Origin: Bacteroidales bacterium | Lineage (GTDB): Bacteria > Bacteroidota > Bacteroidia > Bacteroidales > UBA12481 | Assembly (NCBI GenBank): GCA_021160155.1 | Contig: JAGHDB010000081.1 | Span: 1 to 6,085 of the forward strand | Length of the DNA: 6,085 nucleotides | Reading direction: 5' to 3' | In this document: positions 1 to 6,085 of the stretch, one piece after another | How the letters are laid out: each line of letters opens with the position of its first letter | How positions within the stretch are numbered: position 1 is the stretch's first letter | Notes under the pieces: generated by a model | Database searches by the model: none | Seen by the model: the letters and a program-made list of their open reading frames with translations, nothing else | What the model was told of the DNA's origin: nothing | Translations under genes and position numbers: made by a program

Positions 1-1
1 C

Positions 2-391
2 GTAAAATTTAATGAAGAAGTGGTCCGCTACGGACACGAGGACACATTATTTGGCCTGGCACTGAAAGATCGAGGGGTGGCAATAGTACATATAGAAAAT
101 GCGTTGGAACATCTTGGTTTGGAACCAGCTAATCTTTTCCTGATGAAATCGCATGAAGCCATAGAAAATCTTCTTGAACTTTATCGAAATGGTACATTGA
201 ACCGAAAAGCTCTCAGGGAAATCGGCCTTTTACATACTTATGAAAAGGTAAGAAAATTCAGATTACAGGGGTTATTACGCTGGTTTTACCGCCACTCATC
301 CGACAGGGTTATCAGGAATCTTCAATCACGGCATCCCTGTTTGCTGTGGTTCGACTGGTACAAGCTGGGATACCTGTTAACCATTGGGTAA
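2..391 (+). CDS. Glycosyltransferase, family 2-like, C-terminal part (5' end outside the window)
   Basis: The reading frame is open from the left edge, so the first 129 visible residues are the C-terminal part of a longer protein; the GTG at 20 is internal, not a start. The visible part begins with an FNE...YGHEDTLFGLALKDRG stretch. This resembles the acceptor-side 'G-[WYH]-ED' motif of GT-A fold glycosyltransferases (family 2 and the galactosyltransferase C-terminal type), whose acidic pair is usually involved in catalysis or acceptor binding. A leucine-rich helical segment with LFLMKSHEAIENL follows, then a basic tail (RLQGLLRWFYRHSSDR). Such proteins normally use a nucleotide-sugar donor in the cytoplasm to build surface polysaccharide or glycolipid. 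The nucleotide-binding N-terminal half is outside the window, so donor, acceptor and exact family cannot be told. The gene ends 33 bases before argS, from which it is separated by a promoter box. Confidence 0.72.
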   Translation, partial: VKFNEEVVRYGHEDTLFGLALKDRGVAIVHIENALEHLGLEPANLFLMKSHEAIENLLELYRNGTLNRKALREIGLLHTYEKVRKFRLQGLLRWFYRHSSDRVIRNLQSRHPCLLWFDWYKLGYLLTIG

Positions 392-398
392 TCTTTAT

Positions 399-406
399 TA
401 CCTTTG
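399..406 (+). promoter_or_regulatory. Bacteroidota-type -7 promoter box (TACCTTTG) ahead of argS
   Basis: TACCTTTG matches the Bacteroidota housekeeping-sigma -7 consensus TAnnTTTG at every fixed position. It lies in the 33-base gap between the glycosyltransferase stop and argS. Transcription would begin around 413, leaving a leader of about a dozen bases before the ATG at 425. The -33 element is weak: the expected spacing falls on GTTAA at 376-380, and the nearest TTG (384-386) is too close. This is probably the promoter of the argS-ffh-folD group. The box includes the TTG at 404, which argues against that codon being the argS start. Confidence 0.5.
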
Positions 407-424
407 CGCTTTGATTTTCAGACC

Positions 425-2221
425 ATGAGTATTGAGTTAAAAATTGCTGATTTCGCTCTGAAAGGGATACAGCATCTGTATGGATTACAAGCAGATCCGG
501 ATCAGATCAGTGTGCAAAAAACAAGGAAAGATCAGAGTGGGGATTTCACATTGGTGGTTTTCCCATTGCTGAGATACAGTCGCCGGTCACCGGAAGAAAC
601 AGGGCACTCTCTGGGTGAATATCTTATTTCCCGGATGCCTGAGATCGGTAAATATGAGGTGGTTAAAGGATTTTTGAATCTCGTAATGCACGATTCGTGG
701 TGGACAGGTTTTTTTGCTGAAATTCAGCATAATGAAAATTACGGACATGTAACGTTAACTTCTGATGCACCACATATCTTGGTAGAGTTTTCATCTCCAA
801 ATACCAACAAACCGTTGCATTTGGGTCATATTCGTAATAACCTGTTGGGCCATTCGGTATCCCAGATACTGAAAGCTGCCGGTCACCGGGTTACCATGGT
901 TAACCTGGTTAATGACCGGGGAATCCATATTTGCAAATCAATGTTGAGCTGGCAGAAATGGGGAGAGGGTATTACACCTGAAAAAGCACATGTGAAAGGT
1001 GACCGTTTGGTTGGAGATTTCTACGTGCGTTTTGATCAGGAGTATAAGAAACAGGTTACAAAACTTATAGAACAGGGAATTGACGAAGAGCAGGCTGCAG
1101 CACAAGCTCCGCTACTACTCGAAGCGCAGCAAATGTTACGTAAATGGGAAGAACATGATCCTGATGTGCTCCGTTTATGGGAAATGATGAATGAATGGGT
1201 CTGTCGCGGATTTGAAGAAACCTATCGGAATCTGGGGATCAAATTTGATAAAATCTATTATGAATCCCAGACTTACAAACTGGGGAAGCAACTTGTTTCA
1301 GATGCTTTAGAAAAAGGCATACTGTATCAAGAGGAGGATGGTTCGGTATGGGCAGATTTAACTGATGAAGGACTGGATCAAAAATTGTTATTAAGGGCTG
1401 ACGGAACAAGTGTTTATATGACTCAGGATTTGGGTACTGCTCACCAGAGATATCAGGAATATTCATTTGATCGCCATGTGTATGTTGTAGGTAATGAACA
1501 AAATTACCATTTCAAAGTTCTTGGTTTGATACTGAAAAAAATGGGATTCCCCTGGTATAACCGCTTGTATCATCTCTCCTATGGTATGGTAGAATTGCCA
1601 GAGGGAAAAATGAAATCAAGAGAGGGTAAGGTGGTGGATGCGGATGACCTGATACAAGAGATGTACTACACGGCTAAAGAGATATCTGAACGACTGGGGA
1701 AAATGGATACGGTCCCTGAAGAAAAACGACAGGTCAATTATCCGCGCATTGCCATGGGAGCATTGAAGTACTATATTTTAAAGGTTGATCCTCAGAAAAC
1801 CATGTTGTTCAATCCTGAAGAATCCATAGACTTCAATGGCAATACAGGGCCGTTTATTCAATATACTTACGTTAGAATCAGATCTGTAGAGCGAAAGGCG
1901 AAGGATTCAGGTATCCGTCTTGATGAAATTGACTGGAGCAGGGAAATTAAGCCGGGTGAATATGAAAAACAACTCATTAAGAGAATTCATCAATATCCGG
2001 GAGTGCTGAAAGAAGCCGCACGTGCATTTTCACCGGCTCTGATTGCAAACTACTTATACGAATTGGTTAAAGAATACAATCAATTTTACCAGTTTGAAAC
2101 CATATTAAAAGAGCAGGATAAGAATAAAAGAAATTTCAGGTTGAGATTATCCTCTTTTGTGGCCAGGCATCTGGCGGAAGGCATGAATTTATTAGGCATT
2201 GAAATGCCTGAAAGGATGTAA
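425..2221 (+). CDS. argS: Arginyl-tRNA synthetase (class I), 598 aa
   Basis: ArgS attaches arginine to tRNA-Arg in the cytoplasm using ATP; like GlnRS and GluRS it usually needs the tRNA to activate its amino acid. An N-terminal additional domain of about 105 residues contacts the tRNA. The Rossmann catalytic core follows, with SSPNTNKPLHLGHIRNN at about 123-139; HLGH at 132-135 is the class I HIGH motif. The KMSKS-equivalent loop is GKMKSREGK at 394-402, a variant common in this family. GNTGPFIQYTYVRIRS (472-487) leads into the C-terminal all-helical DALR anticodon-binding domain, which runs to the end. Length is normal and no essential segment looks missing. The ATG at 425 (MSIELKIADF) is preferred over the TTG at 404: it gives the usual N-terminus, and the TTG lies in the promoter box. 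No Shine-Dalgarno is seen. The stop is 14 bases before ffh. Confidence 0.96.
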   Translation: MSIELKIADFALKGIQHLYGLQADPDQISVQKTRKDQSGDFTLVVFPLLRYSRRSPEETGHSLGEYLISRMPEIGKYEVVKGFLNLVMHDSWWTGFFAEIQHNENYGHVTLTSDAPHILVEFSSPNTNKPLHLGHIRNNLLGHSVSQILKAAGHRVTMVNLVNDRGIHICKSMLSWQKWGEGITPEKAHVKGDRLVGDFYVRFDQEYKKQVTKLIEQGIDEEQAAAQAPLLLEAQQMLRKWEEHDPDVLRLWEMMNEWVCRGFEETYRNLGIKFDKIYYESQTYKLGKQLVSDALEKGILYQEEDGSVWADLTDEGLDQKLLLRADGTSVYMTQDLGTAHQRYQEYSFDRHVYVVGNEQNYHFKVLGLILKKMGFPWYNRLYHLSYGMVELPEGKMKSREGKVVDADDLIQEMYYTAKEISERLGKMDTVPEEKRQVNYPRIAMGALKYYILKVDPQKTMLFNPEESIDFNGNTGPFIQYTYVRIRSVERKAKDSGIRLDEIDWSREIKPGEYEKQLIKRIHQYPGVLKEAARAFSPALIANYLYELVKEYNQFYQFETILKEQDKNKRNFRLRLSSFVARHLAEGMNLLGIEMPERM

Positions 2222-2235
2222 ACTGAAAGTAAGAT

Positions 2236-3567
2236 ATGTTTGAAAATCTAAGTGAAAAACTGGAGCGCTCCTTTAAACTATTAAAGGGGCAAGGCAGAAT
2301 CACAGAAGTGAATGTGGCCGAAACTCTTAAAGAGGTTAGACGGGCTTTGCTGGATGCAGACGTGAACTATAAGATTGCTAAGGAGTTTACTGATTCTGTA
2401 AAAGAAAAAGCACTGGGTCAGGAGGTACTGAAATCAGTTCAGCCTGGTCAGATGATGATCAAAATTGTTCATGATGAGCTGACCGGTTTAATGGGGGGCA
2501 AACAGGAAGACCTTAATTTGAAAGGTAATCCTGCGGTTATTTTGATTTCCGGTTTGCAGGGTTCAGGTAAAACTACATTCAGTGGTAAACTGGGTAATTA
2601 TCTTCATAAGAAACGGGGTAAAAATCCGCTTTTAATTGCCGGAGACGTGTATCGTCCGGCAGCTATTGAACAATTACAAGTAATTGGAGAACAGGCAGAT
2701 ATCGCTGTATATACCGAAGAGGGATTAAAAGATCCGGTAGCTCTTGCTAAAAACGGTATCCGGCATGCACGGAAACATGGATTTGACCTCGTCATTATTG
2801 ATACCGCCGGTCGGCTGGCTATTGATGAGGAGATGATGAAAGAGATCACCGCAATAAAAAAAGCGGTGGATCCTGAAGAAACTCTGTTTGTTGTCGATGC
2901 CATGACCGGCCAGGATGCGGTAAACACGGCAAAGGAATTTAATGAAAGGCTCGATTTTAACGGGGTAGTCCTGACCAAGTTAGATGGAGATACCAGGGGC
3001 GGTGCAGCATTAACTATTAAGGCAGTAGTTAATAAGCCGGTTAAATTTATTGGTACCGGTGAACAACTGGATGCCCTGGACATCTTCTATCCTGAACGGA
3101 TGGCTGACCGGATACTGGGTATGGGCGATATTGTGACTTTGGTTGAAAAAGCTCAGGAGCAATTTGATGAACAAGAGTCCAAGCGCATCAAAAGAAAACT
3201 GGCGAAAAACCAGTTTGATTTTAATGATTTTATCAAACAGATCCAGCAGATTAAAAAGATGGGTAATGTGAAAGATCTGGCAGGGATGATTCCGGGTATG
3301 AATAAACTGATGAAAAATGTAGACCTGGATGACGATTCATTCAAAGATATTGAAGCCATTATTTCGTCGATGACCCCTGAAGAGAGGGAGAATCCGAATA
3401 TTATGAACGGGAGTCGCCGTAAAAGGATTGCGGGAGGAAGCGGTACAACCGTAGCAGATGTCAATAAACTGATTAAGCAGTTTGAAGAGACCCGGAAAAT
3501 GATGAAAATGATGTCATCAGGTAAAAACCTGAATCGCATGATGGCTAACTTACCAAACCGACGCTAA
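2236..3567 (+). CDS. ffh: Signal recognition particle GTPase Ffh (SRP54), 443 aa
   Basis: Ffh binds 4.5S RNA and the signal sequence of nascent membrane or exported proteins, then docks with the receptor FtsY at the inner membrane and hands the ribosome to the Sec translocon. The helical N domain is at about 1-90. The G domain follows, with P-loop GLQGSGKTT (106-114), the SRP-specific [11 protein letters not shown] (137-147), DTAGR (189-193), TKLDGD (247-252) and the closing GTGE (273-276). The methionine-rich M domain fills about 325-443. In it, [11 protein letters not shown] (393-403) is the helix-turn-helix element that grips SRP RNA, and the Met-rich tail is typical. Length is normal for the bacterial family. 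The start at 2236 gives the standard [10 protein letters not shown] beginning; no Shine-Dalgarno is visible. The gene lies 14 bases after argS and 12 before folD, so co-transcription is likely. The partner 4.5S RNA gene was not found in this window. Confidence 0.97.
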   Translation: MFENLSEKLERSFKLLKGQGRITEVNVAETLKEVRRALLDADVNYKIAKEFTDSVKEKALGQEVLKSVQPGQMMIKIVHDELTGLMGGKQEDLNLKGNPAVILISGLQGSGKTTFSGKLGNYLHKKRGKNPLLIAGDVYRPAAIEQLQVIGEQADIAVYTEEGLKDPVALAKNGIRHARKHGFDLVIIDTAGRLAIDEEMMKEITAIKKAVDPEETLFVVDAMTGQDAVNTAKEFNERLDFNGVVLTKLDGDTRGGAALTIKAVVNKPVKFIGTGEQLDALDIFYPERMADRILGMGDIVTLVEKAQEQFDEQESKRIKRKLAKNQFDFNDFIKQIQQIKKMGNVKDLAGMIPGMNKLMKNVDLDDDSFKDIEAIISSMTPEERENPNIMNGSRRKRIAGGSGTTVADVNKLIKQFEETRKMMKMMSSGKNLNRMMANLPNRR

Positions 3568-3579
3568 TCCCAAACCACT

Positions 3580-4464
3580 ATGAAAATAATAGACGGAAAA
3601 ACAGTTGCAAAGAAGAAAAAAACGCTGATCGCTGAAGAAGTTAACAGGCTAAGCCAATCAGGCTACCGTTCTCCTCATCTCGTGGCGGTTCTGGTTGGTG
3701 ACGACCCCGCCAGTCTTACGTACGTGAACTTTAAAGTAAAAGATTGTGAAGAGGTTGGGTTTCAATCTACTTTTACACATCTGAAGACTCAAACCAGCGA
3801 AAACGAGCTGTTGGAGGTAATCGATGATTTAAACCGGGATCCCGGTGTGGACGGATTTATTGTCCAACTCCCGCTACCGGATCATATTGATGAACAAAAA
3901 ATTATAGAATCAATCAGTCCTGACAAGGATGTGGATGGATTTACCCCGGTGAGCATGGGTCGTATGATACAGGGATTACCATCTTTTCTTCCGGCAACCC
4001 CTTACGGCATCATTCAATTACTGAGTGAGTATGAAGTAGAAACGGAAGGAAAATCTTGTGTGATCATTGGACGCAGTAATATTGTCGGCACCCCGTTATC
4101 TATTTTACTTTCACGAAAAACCAATCCGGGTAATTGTACGGTAACTTTGTGTCACAGCAGAACCGGAAATCTTGCGGAGATTACGCAACAGGCTGACATT
4201 CTGGTAGCGGCATTGGGTAGCCCGCGATTCTTAACAGGAGATATGGTTAAAAATGGTGCTGTGGTCATTGATGTGGGAACTACCAGAGTACCTTCTGAAA
4301 AAACAAAATCAGGCTGGAAATTATCCGGAGATGTTGATTTTGAATCAGTTGCTCCCAAATGTAGTTTGATTTCTCCTGTTCCCGGAGGAGTAGGGCCAAT
4401 GACCCGCATTGCCCTGTTACAAAACACGCTTTCAGCTTTTAAGAATAAGCATGGTGTTTCATGA
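3580..4464 (+). CDS. folD: Bifunctional methylenetetrahydrofolate dehydrogenase / methenyltetrahydrofolate cyclohydrolase, 294 aa
   Basis: FolD interconverts 5,10-methylene-, 5,10-methenyl- and 10-formyl-tetrahydrofolate with NADP(H) in the cytoplasm, supplying one-carbon units for purines and initiator formyl-Met. The active-site set is intact by comparison with E. coli FolD: Tyr48 and Lys52 in TYVNFK, Gln96 in VQLPLP, and Asp119 in DKDVDG. The Rossmann NADP site GRSNIVGTP is at 164-172. The family signature PVPGGVGPMT is at 266-275 and DVGTTR at 231-236. Length is close to the bacterial norm. The ATG at 3580 gives the standard MKIIDGKTVA start, without a Shine-Dalgarno sequence, 12 bases after ffh. 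The TGA stop (4462-4464) lies inside ATGA, and its last base also begins the 5' arm of the possible RNA helix described below. This is the last clear gene of the argS-ffh-folD group. Confidence 0.97.
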   Translation: MKIIDGKTVAKKKKTLIAEEVNRLSQSGYRSPHLVAVLVGDDPASLTYVNFKVKDCEEVGFQSTFTHLKTQTSENELLEVIDDLNRDPGVDGFIVQLPLPDHIDEQKIIESISPDKDVDGFTPVSMGRMIQGLPSFLPATPYGIIQLLSEYEVETEGKSCVIIGRSNIVGTPLSILLSRKTNPGNCTVTLCHSRTGNLAEITQQADILVAALGSPRFLTGDMVKNGAVVIDVGTTRVPSEKTKSGWKLSGDVDFESVAPKCSLISPVPGGVGPMTRIALLQNTLSAFKNKHGVS

Positions 4465-4695
4465 ACCGCAATGGTATAAGCGCCATAATTATCATTTTAC
4501 CCAAGCTGTAACAGTACATACAAATTTCAGACGGGAAAACCGGGTGGCAATTTGAAACAGGGATCAGGAGAAATAACCGATTTGCAGGGTGGAAAGCAGT
4601 TACTTTTTACCGTTTTCAATCAGAAAGTCTTGACTGGATCAGATTGCCGGGTGAATCTGTATGGAGATGGTTGCGCGTGGGGATTGCGGTTTTTT
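4464..4695 (+). ncRNA. Candidate structured RNA in the folD-ggt gap (unidentified; possibly 6S-like or a folD 3' UTR element)
   Basis: Most of this 267-base gap can be drawn by hand as one nested rod. P1: AACCGCAAT 4464-4472 with ATTGCGGTT 4683-4691, 9 Watson-Crick pairs. P2: GCGCCAT 4480-4486 against ATGGTTGCGC 4667-4676, with a bulge. P3: TTTACCC 4496-4502 with GGGTGAA 4649-4655. P4: GGCAATTTGA 4546-4555 with TCAGATTGCC 4639-4648. P5: CAG and TCAGG (4558-4568) with CTTGA and CTG (4629-4636). P6: GATT 4579-4582 with AATC 4618-4621. P7: GGTGGAAAG 4588-4596 with CTTTTTACC 4603-4611, loop CAGTTA. The strand 4503-4545 stays as a large one-sided bulge with two possible 3-bp mini-hairpins. A T-run follows P1 directly. 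An overall rod of about 230 nt recalls 6S RNA in size and outline, but I cannot match it to any known family. No TAnnTTTG promoter box is seen just upstream, so it may be made as the 3' end of the folD transcript. Base pairing was judged by eye, without an energy calculation. Confidence 0.38.
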
Positions 4696-4701
4696 CTTCT
4701 T
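4683..4701 (+). terminator. Possible intrinsic terminator after folD / the candidate RNA
   Basis: ATTGCGGTT is followed at once by a pyrimidine tract (six T at 4690-4695, then CTTCTT), the usual 3' end of an intrinsic terminator. The only good 5' partner is AACCGCAAT more than 200 bases upstream at the folD stop; local pairing just before the T-run is weak. It would therefore work only if the intervening RNA folds as proposed. It would end the folD-side transcript before ggt. Confidence 0.35.
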
Positions 4702-4731
4702 ATTTTTAGGAGCACTAAACCATAATAACTT

Positions 4732-6085
4732 ATGAAAACCAGACTTTTCTTTCTTGCATTTCTTGTACTAATTGTATCTGTTTCGTGTCAACGTGCTCCA
4801 CATGGTGCGGTGGGAGTACTTGGAAAGCATGGAATGGTGGTAAGCGCACATCCTGAAGCATCTGCGATAGGATTGCAAATATTGAAAAAGGGTGGAAATG
4901 CGGTAGATGCTGCATGTGCGGTTGGATTTGCTTTAAGTGTTTGTTATCCGGCTGCTGGCAATATTGGTGGCGGTGGATTTATGGTTATCAGAACAAGTCG
5001 GGGTGAAGTGAACACTTTAAATTACCGTGAAAAGGCTCCTTTGGCTTCAAGCAGGGATATGTATCTGGATGACCGGTCAAATGTTATTCCCGGTGCCAGT
5101 ACCAATACGATCCTGGCAACCGGAGTGCCGGGGAGTGTAGCTGGTTTGGCCGAAGCACATGAGCGATACGGAAAATTAAATTGGAATGATTTGGTACAAC
5201 CTGCAATTCATCTGGCACAAAAAGGCTTTCCCCTGACCGCACATCAGGCAGCTTATTTAAATAGTCTGAAAAAGGTTTTTATAAAGCGTAATAATGCTAC
5301 ACCTATTCCATTTGTTAAGGATGGCAAATGGCAAAAAGGGGATACGCTCAGGCAGCCTGATCTGGCTCACACACTCGAACTGATCAGAGATTATAAAAAA
5401 GACGGTTTTTATAAAGGAGTAACTGCAGAGAAAATAGTCTCTTTTATTCAAAACAACGGCGGACTGCTGACCATGCAGGATCTGTCGGATTACCAGGTAC
5501 AGTGGCTTAAACCGATAAGCGGTACTTATCGTAATTATACCTTTTATTCTATGCCTCCTCCGTCAAGCGGAGGTATTGCGCTGTACCAGTTATTGAAAAT
5601 GGCAGAGCCTTATCCCCTTAAAGATTCGGGTTGGAATCAGAAAGCTACGGTTCATTATTTGGCTGAGGTTGAAAAGAGAGTTTTTGCTGATCGAACCAGA
5701 TTTCTTGGGGATCCTGATTTTATCGATATCCCGGTAGATAAATTACTTGATCCCGAATATATTACACGGAGAATCAAAGAAATACCCCTGGACCGTGCTT
5801 CAAAACCAGACGAAATAGAAGCAGGCAAATTCACTTATACAGAGCATACTGAAACCACTCATTACTCAATTACGGATACGTGGGGTAATGCTGTTGCCGT
5901 AACCACTACTCTTAACGGAGGTTATGGAAATAAAATGGTAGTAACCGGTGCCGGATTCTTTTTGAATAATGAGATGGATGATTTTAGTGTAAAACCCGGT
6001 GTGCCGAACATGTATGGTTTGATCGGTGGAGAAGCAAACGCTATTGCCCCGGGTAAGAGGATGCTCAGTTCGATGACTCCTACTA
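4732..6085 (+). CDS. ggt: Gamma-glutamyltransferase, exported, probable lipoprotein (3' end outside the window)
   Basis: Gamma-glutamyltransferase (N-terminal nucleophile hydrolase family) cleaves the gamma-glutamyl bond of glutathione and related compounds and passes the glutamyl group to water or an acceptor amine. The precursor cuts itself into large and small subunits. The frame runs 451 codons to the window edge. The N-terminus (MKTRLFFLAFLVLIVSVSCQ) is a short basic start, a hydrophobic core and Cys19, suggesting a lipoprotein signal, although Ser at -3 departs from the classical lipobox. The large subunit shows KKGGNAVDAA (52-61), PAAGNIGGGGF (73-83), and NYREKAP (97-103), whose Arg99 matches the glutamyl-carboxylate-binding Arg of E. 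coli GGT. The self-cleavage nucleophile should be Thr375 in TTHYS. Also present are TTTLN (391-395), NNEMDDFS (412-419), the lid loop PGVPNMYGLIGG and LSSM (445-448). The oxyanion glycine pair and C-terminus are not in the window. An in-frame TAA at 4726-4728 leaves ATG 4732 as the start; its upstream is AT-rich. Confidence 0.95.
   Translation, partial: MKTRLFFLAFLVLIVSVSCQRAPHGAVGVLGKHGMVVSAHPEASAIGLQILKKGGNAVDAACAVGFALSVCYPAAGNIGGGGFMVIRTSRGEVNTLNYREKAPLASSRDMYLDDRSNVIPGASTNTILATGVPGSVAGLAEAHERYGKLNWNDLVQPAIHLAQKGFPLTAHQAAYLNSLKKVFIKRNNATPIPFVKDGKWQKGDTLRQPDLAHTLELIRDYKKDGFYKGVTAEKIVSFIQNNGGLLTMQDLSDYQVQWLKPISGTYRNYTFYSMPPPSSGGIALYQLLKMAEPYPLKDSGWNQKATVHYLAEVEKRVFADRTRFLGDPDFIDIPVDKLLDPEYITRRIKEIPLDRASKPDEIEAGKFTYTEHTETTHYSITDTWGNAVAVTTTLNGGYGNKMVVTGAGFFLNNEMDDFSVKPGVPNMYGLIGGEANAIAPGKRMLSSMTPT

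Noticed and set aside
1239..1466. Antisense open frame within argS
   Set aside because: It lies opposite a conserved part of the argS catalytic domain and has no domain or start signal of its own.
2235..2242. A second perfect TAnnTTTG match (TATGTTTG) at the ffh start
   Set aside because: It overlaps the ffh ATG, and the pattern comes from the Met-Phe-Glu codons. Transcription from it would start inside ffh and could not yield the full protein.
2604..3539. Long antisense open frames across ffh
   Set aside because: They are rich in Ser, Ile, Phe and Leu, as expected for the reverse complement of a conserved gene, and lie entirely opposite intact ffh.
4451..4555. A 34-codon ATG-to-TGA frame (MVFHEPQWYKRH...) overlapping the end of folD
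   Set aside because: It is short, overlaps folD by 14 bases, has no recognisable family or ribosome-binding signal, and such frames are expected by chance.
4584..4599. GCAGGGTGGAAAGCAG resembles the CAGG...AGCAG loop of 4.5S (SRP) RNA, tempting because ffh is nearby
   Set aside because: Only six bases separate CAGG from AGCAG, against about ten with a GNRA-capped stem in real 4.5S RNA, so the SRP helix cannot form. The same bases fit the P7 hairpin better.
4701..4708. TATTTTTA as a -7 promoter box for ggt
   Set aside because: It differs from TAnnTTTG at the last base, and the nearest TTG (4684-4686) is only 14 bases upstream, shorter than the usual spacing. In this T-rich tract the match is weak evidence.
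4708..4712. AGGAG as a Shine-Dalgarno for ggt
   Set aside because: It ends 19 bases before the ATG at 4732, too far for normal use, and no other start codon lies at a suitable distance in that frame.

Overview
This window looks like chromosomal DNA of a member of the Bacteroidota (Bacteroidetes), probably near the Bacteroidales/Marinilabiliales. The evidence is indirect. Base composition is moderate. None of the start codons has a convincing Shine-Dalgarno sequence. A perfect match to the Bacteroidota -7 promoter box (TAnnTTTG) lies just ahead of argS. The proteins also have the residue patterns I associate with that phylum. No mobile element, CRISPR array, tRNA or rRNA was seen.

Layout, all on the + strand: (1) the 3' end of a family 2-type glycosyltransferase gene, cut by the left edge; (2) a short gap holding a promoter box, then argS (arginyl-tRNA synthetase); (3) 14 bases later ffh (SRP GTPase); (4) 12 bases later folD (bifunctional methylene-THF dehydrogenase/cyclohydrolase); (5) a 267-base gap without a convincing gene, which can be drawn as one long nested RNA fold closed by a 9-bp helix and followed directly by a T-run; (6) the first 451 codons of a gamma-glutamyltransferase gene (ggt) with an N-terminal export signal, cut by the right edge.

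argS, ffh and folD are tightly spaced in one direction and probably form a housekeeping transcription unit: charging tRNA-Arg, co-translational targeting of membrane and exported proteins, and one-carbon units for purine, thymidylate and formyl-Met synthesis. ggt is separated by the structured gap and acts outside the cytoplasm on glutathione and other gamma-glutamyl compounds, so it is probably a separate unit.

The protein-coding part is conventional. The one place worth a second look is the folD-ggt gap at about 4464-4695. It may be a structured non-coding RNA or a folD 3' UTR/terminator element. The competing reading is the remnant of a small gene that overlapped folD by ATGA.
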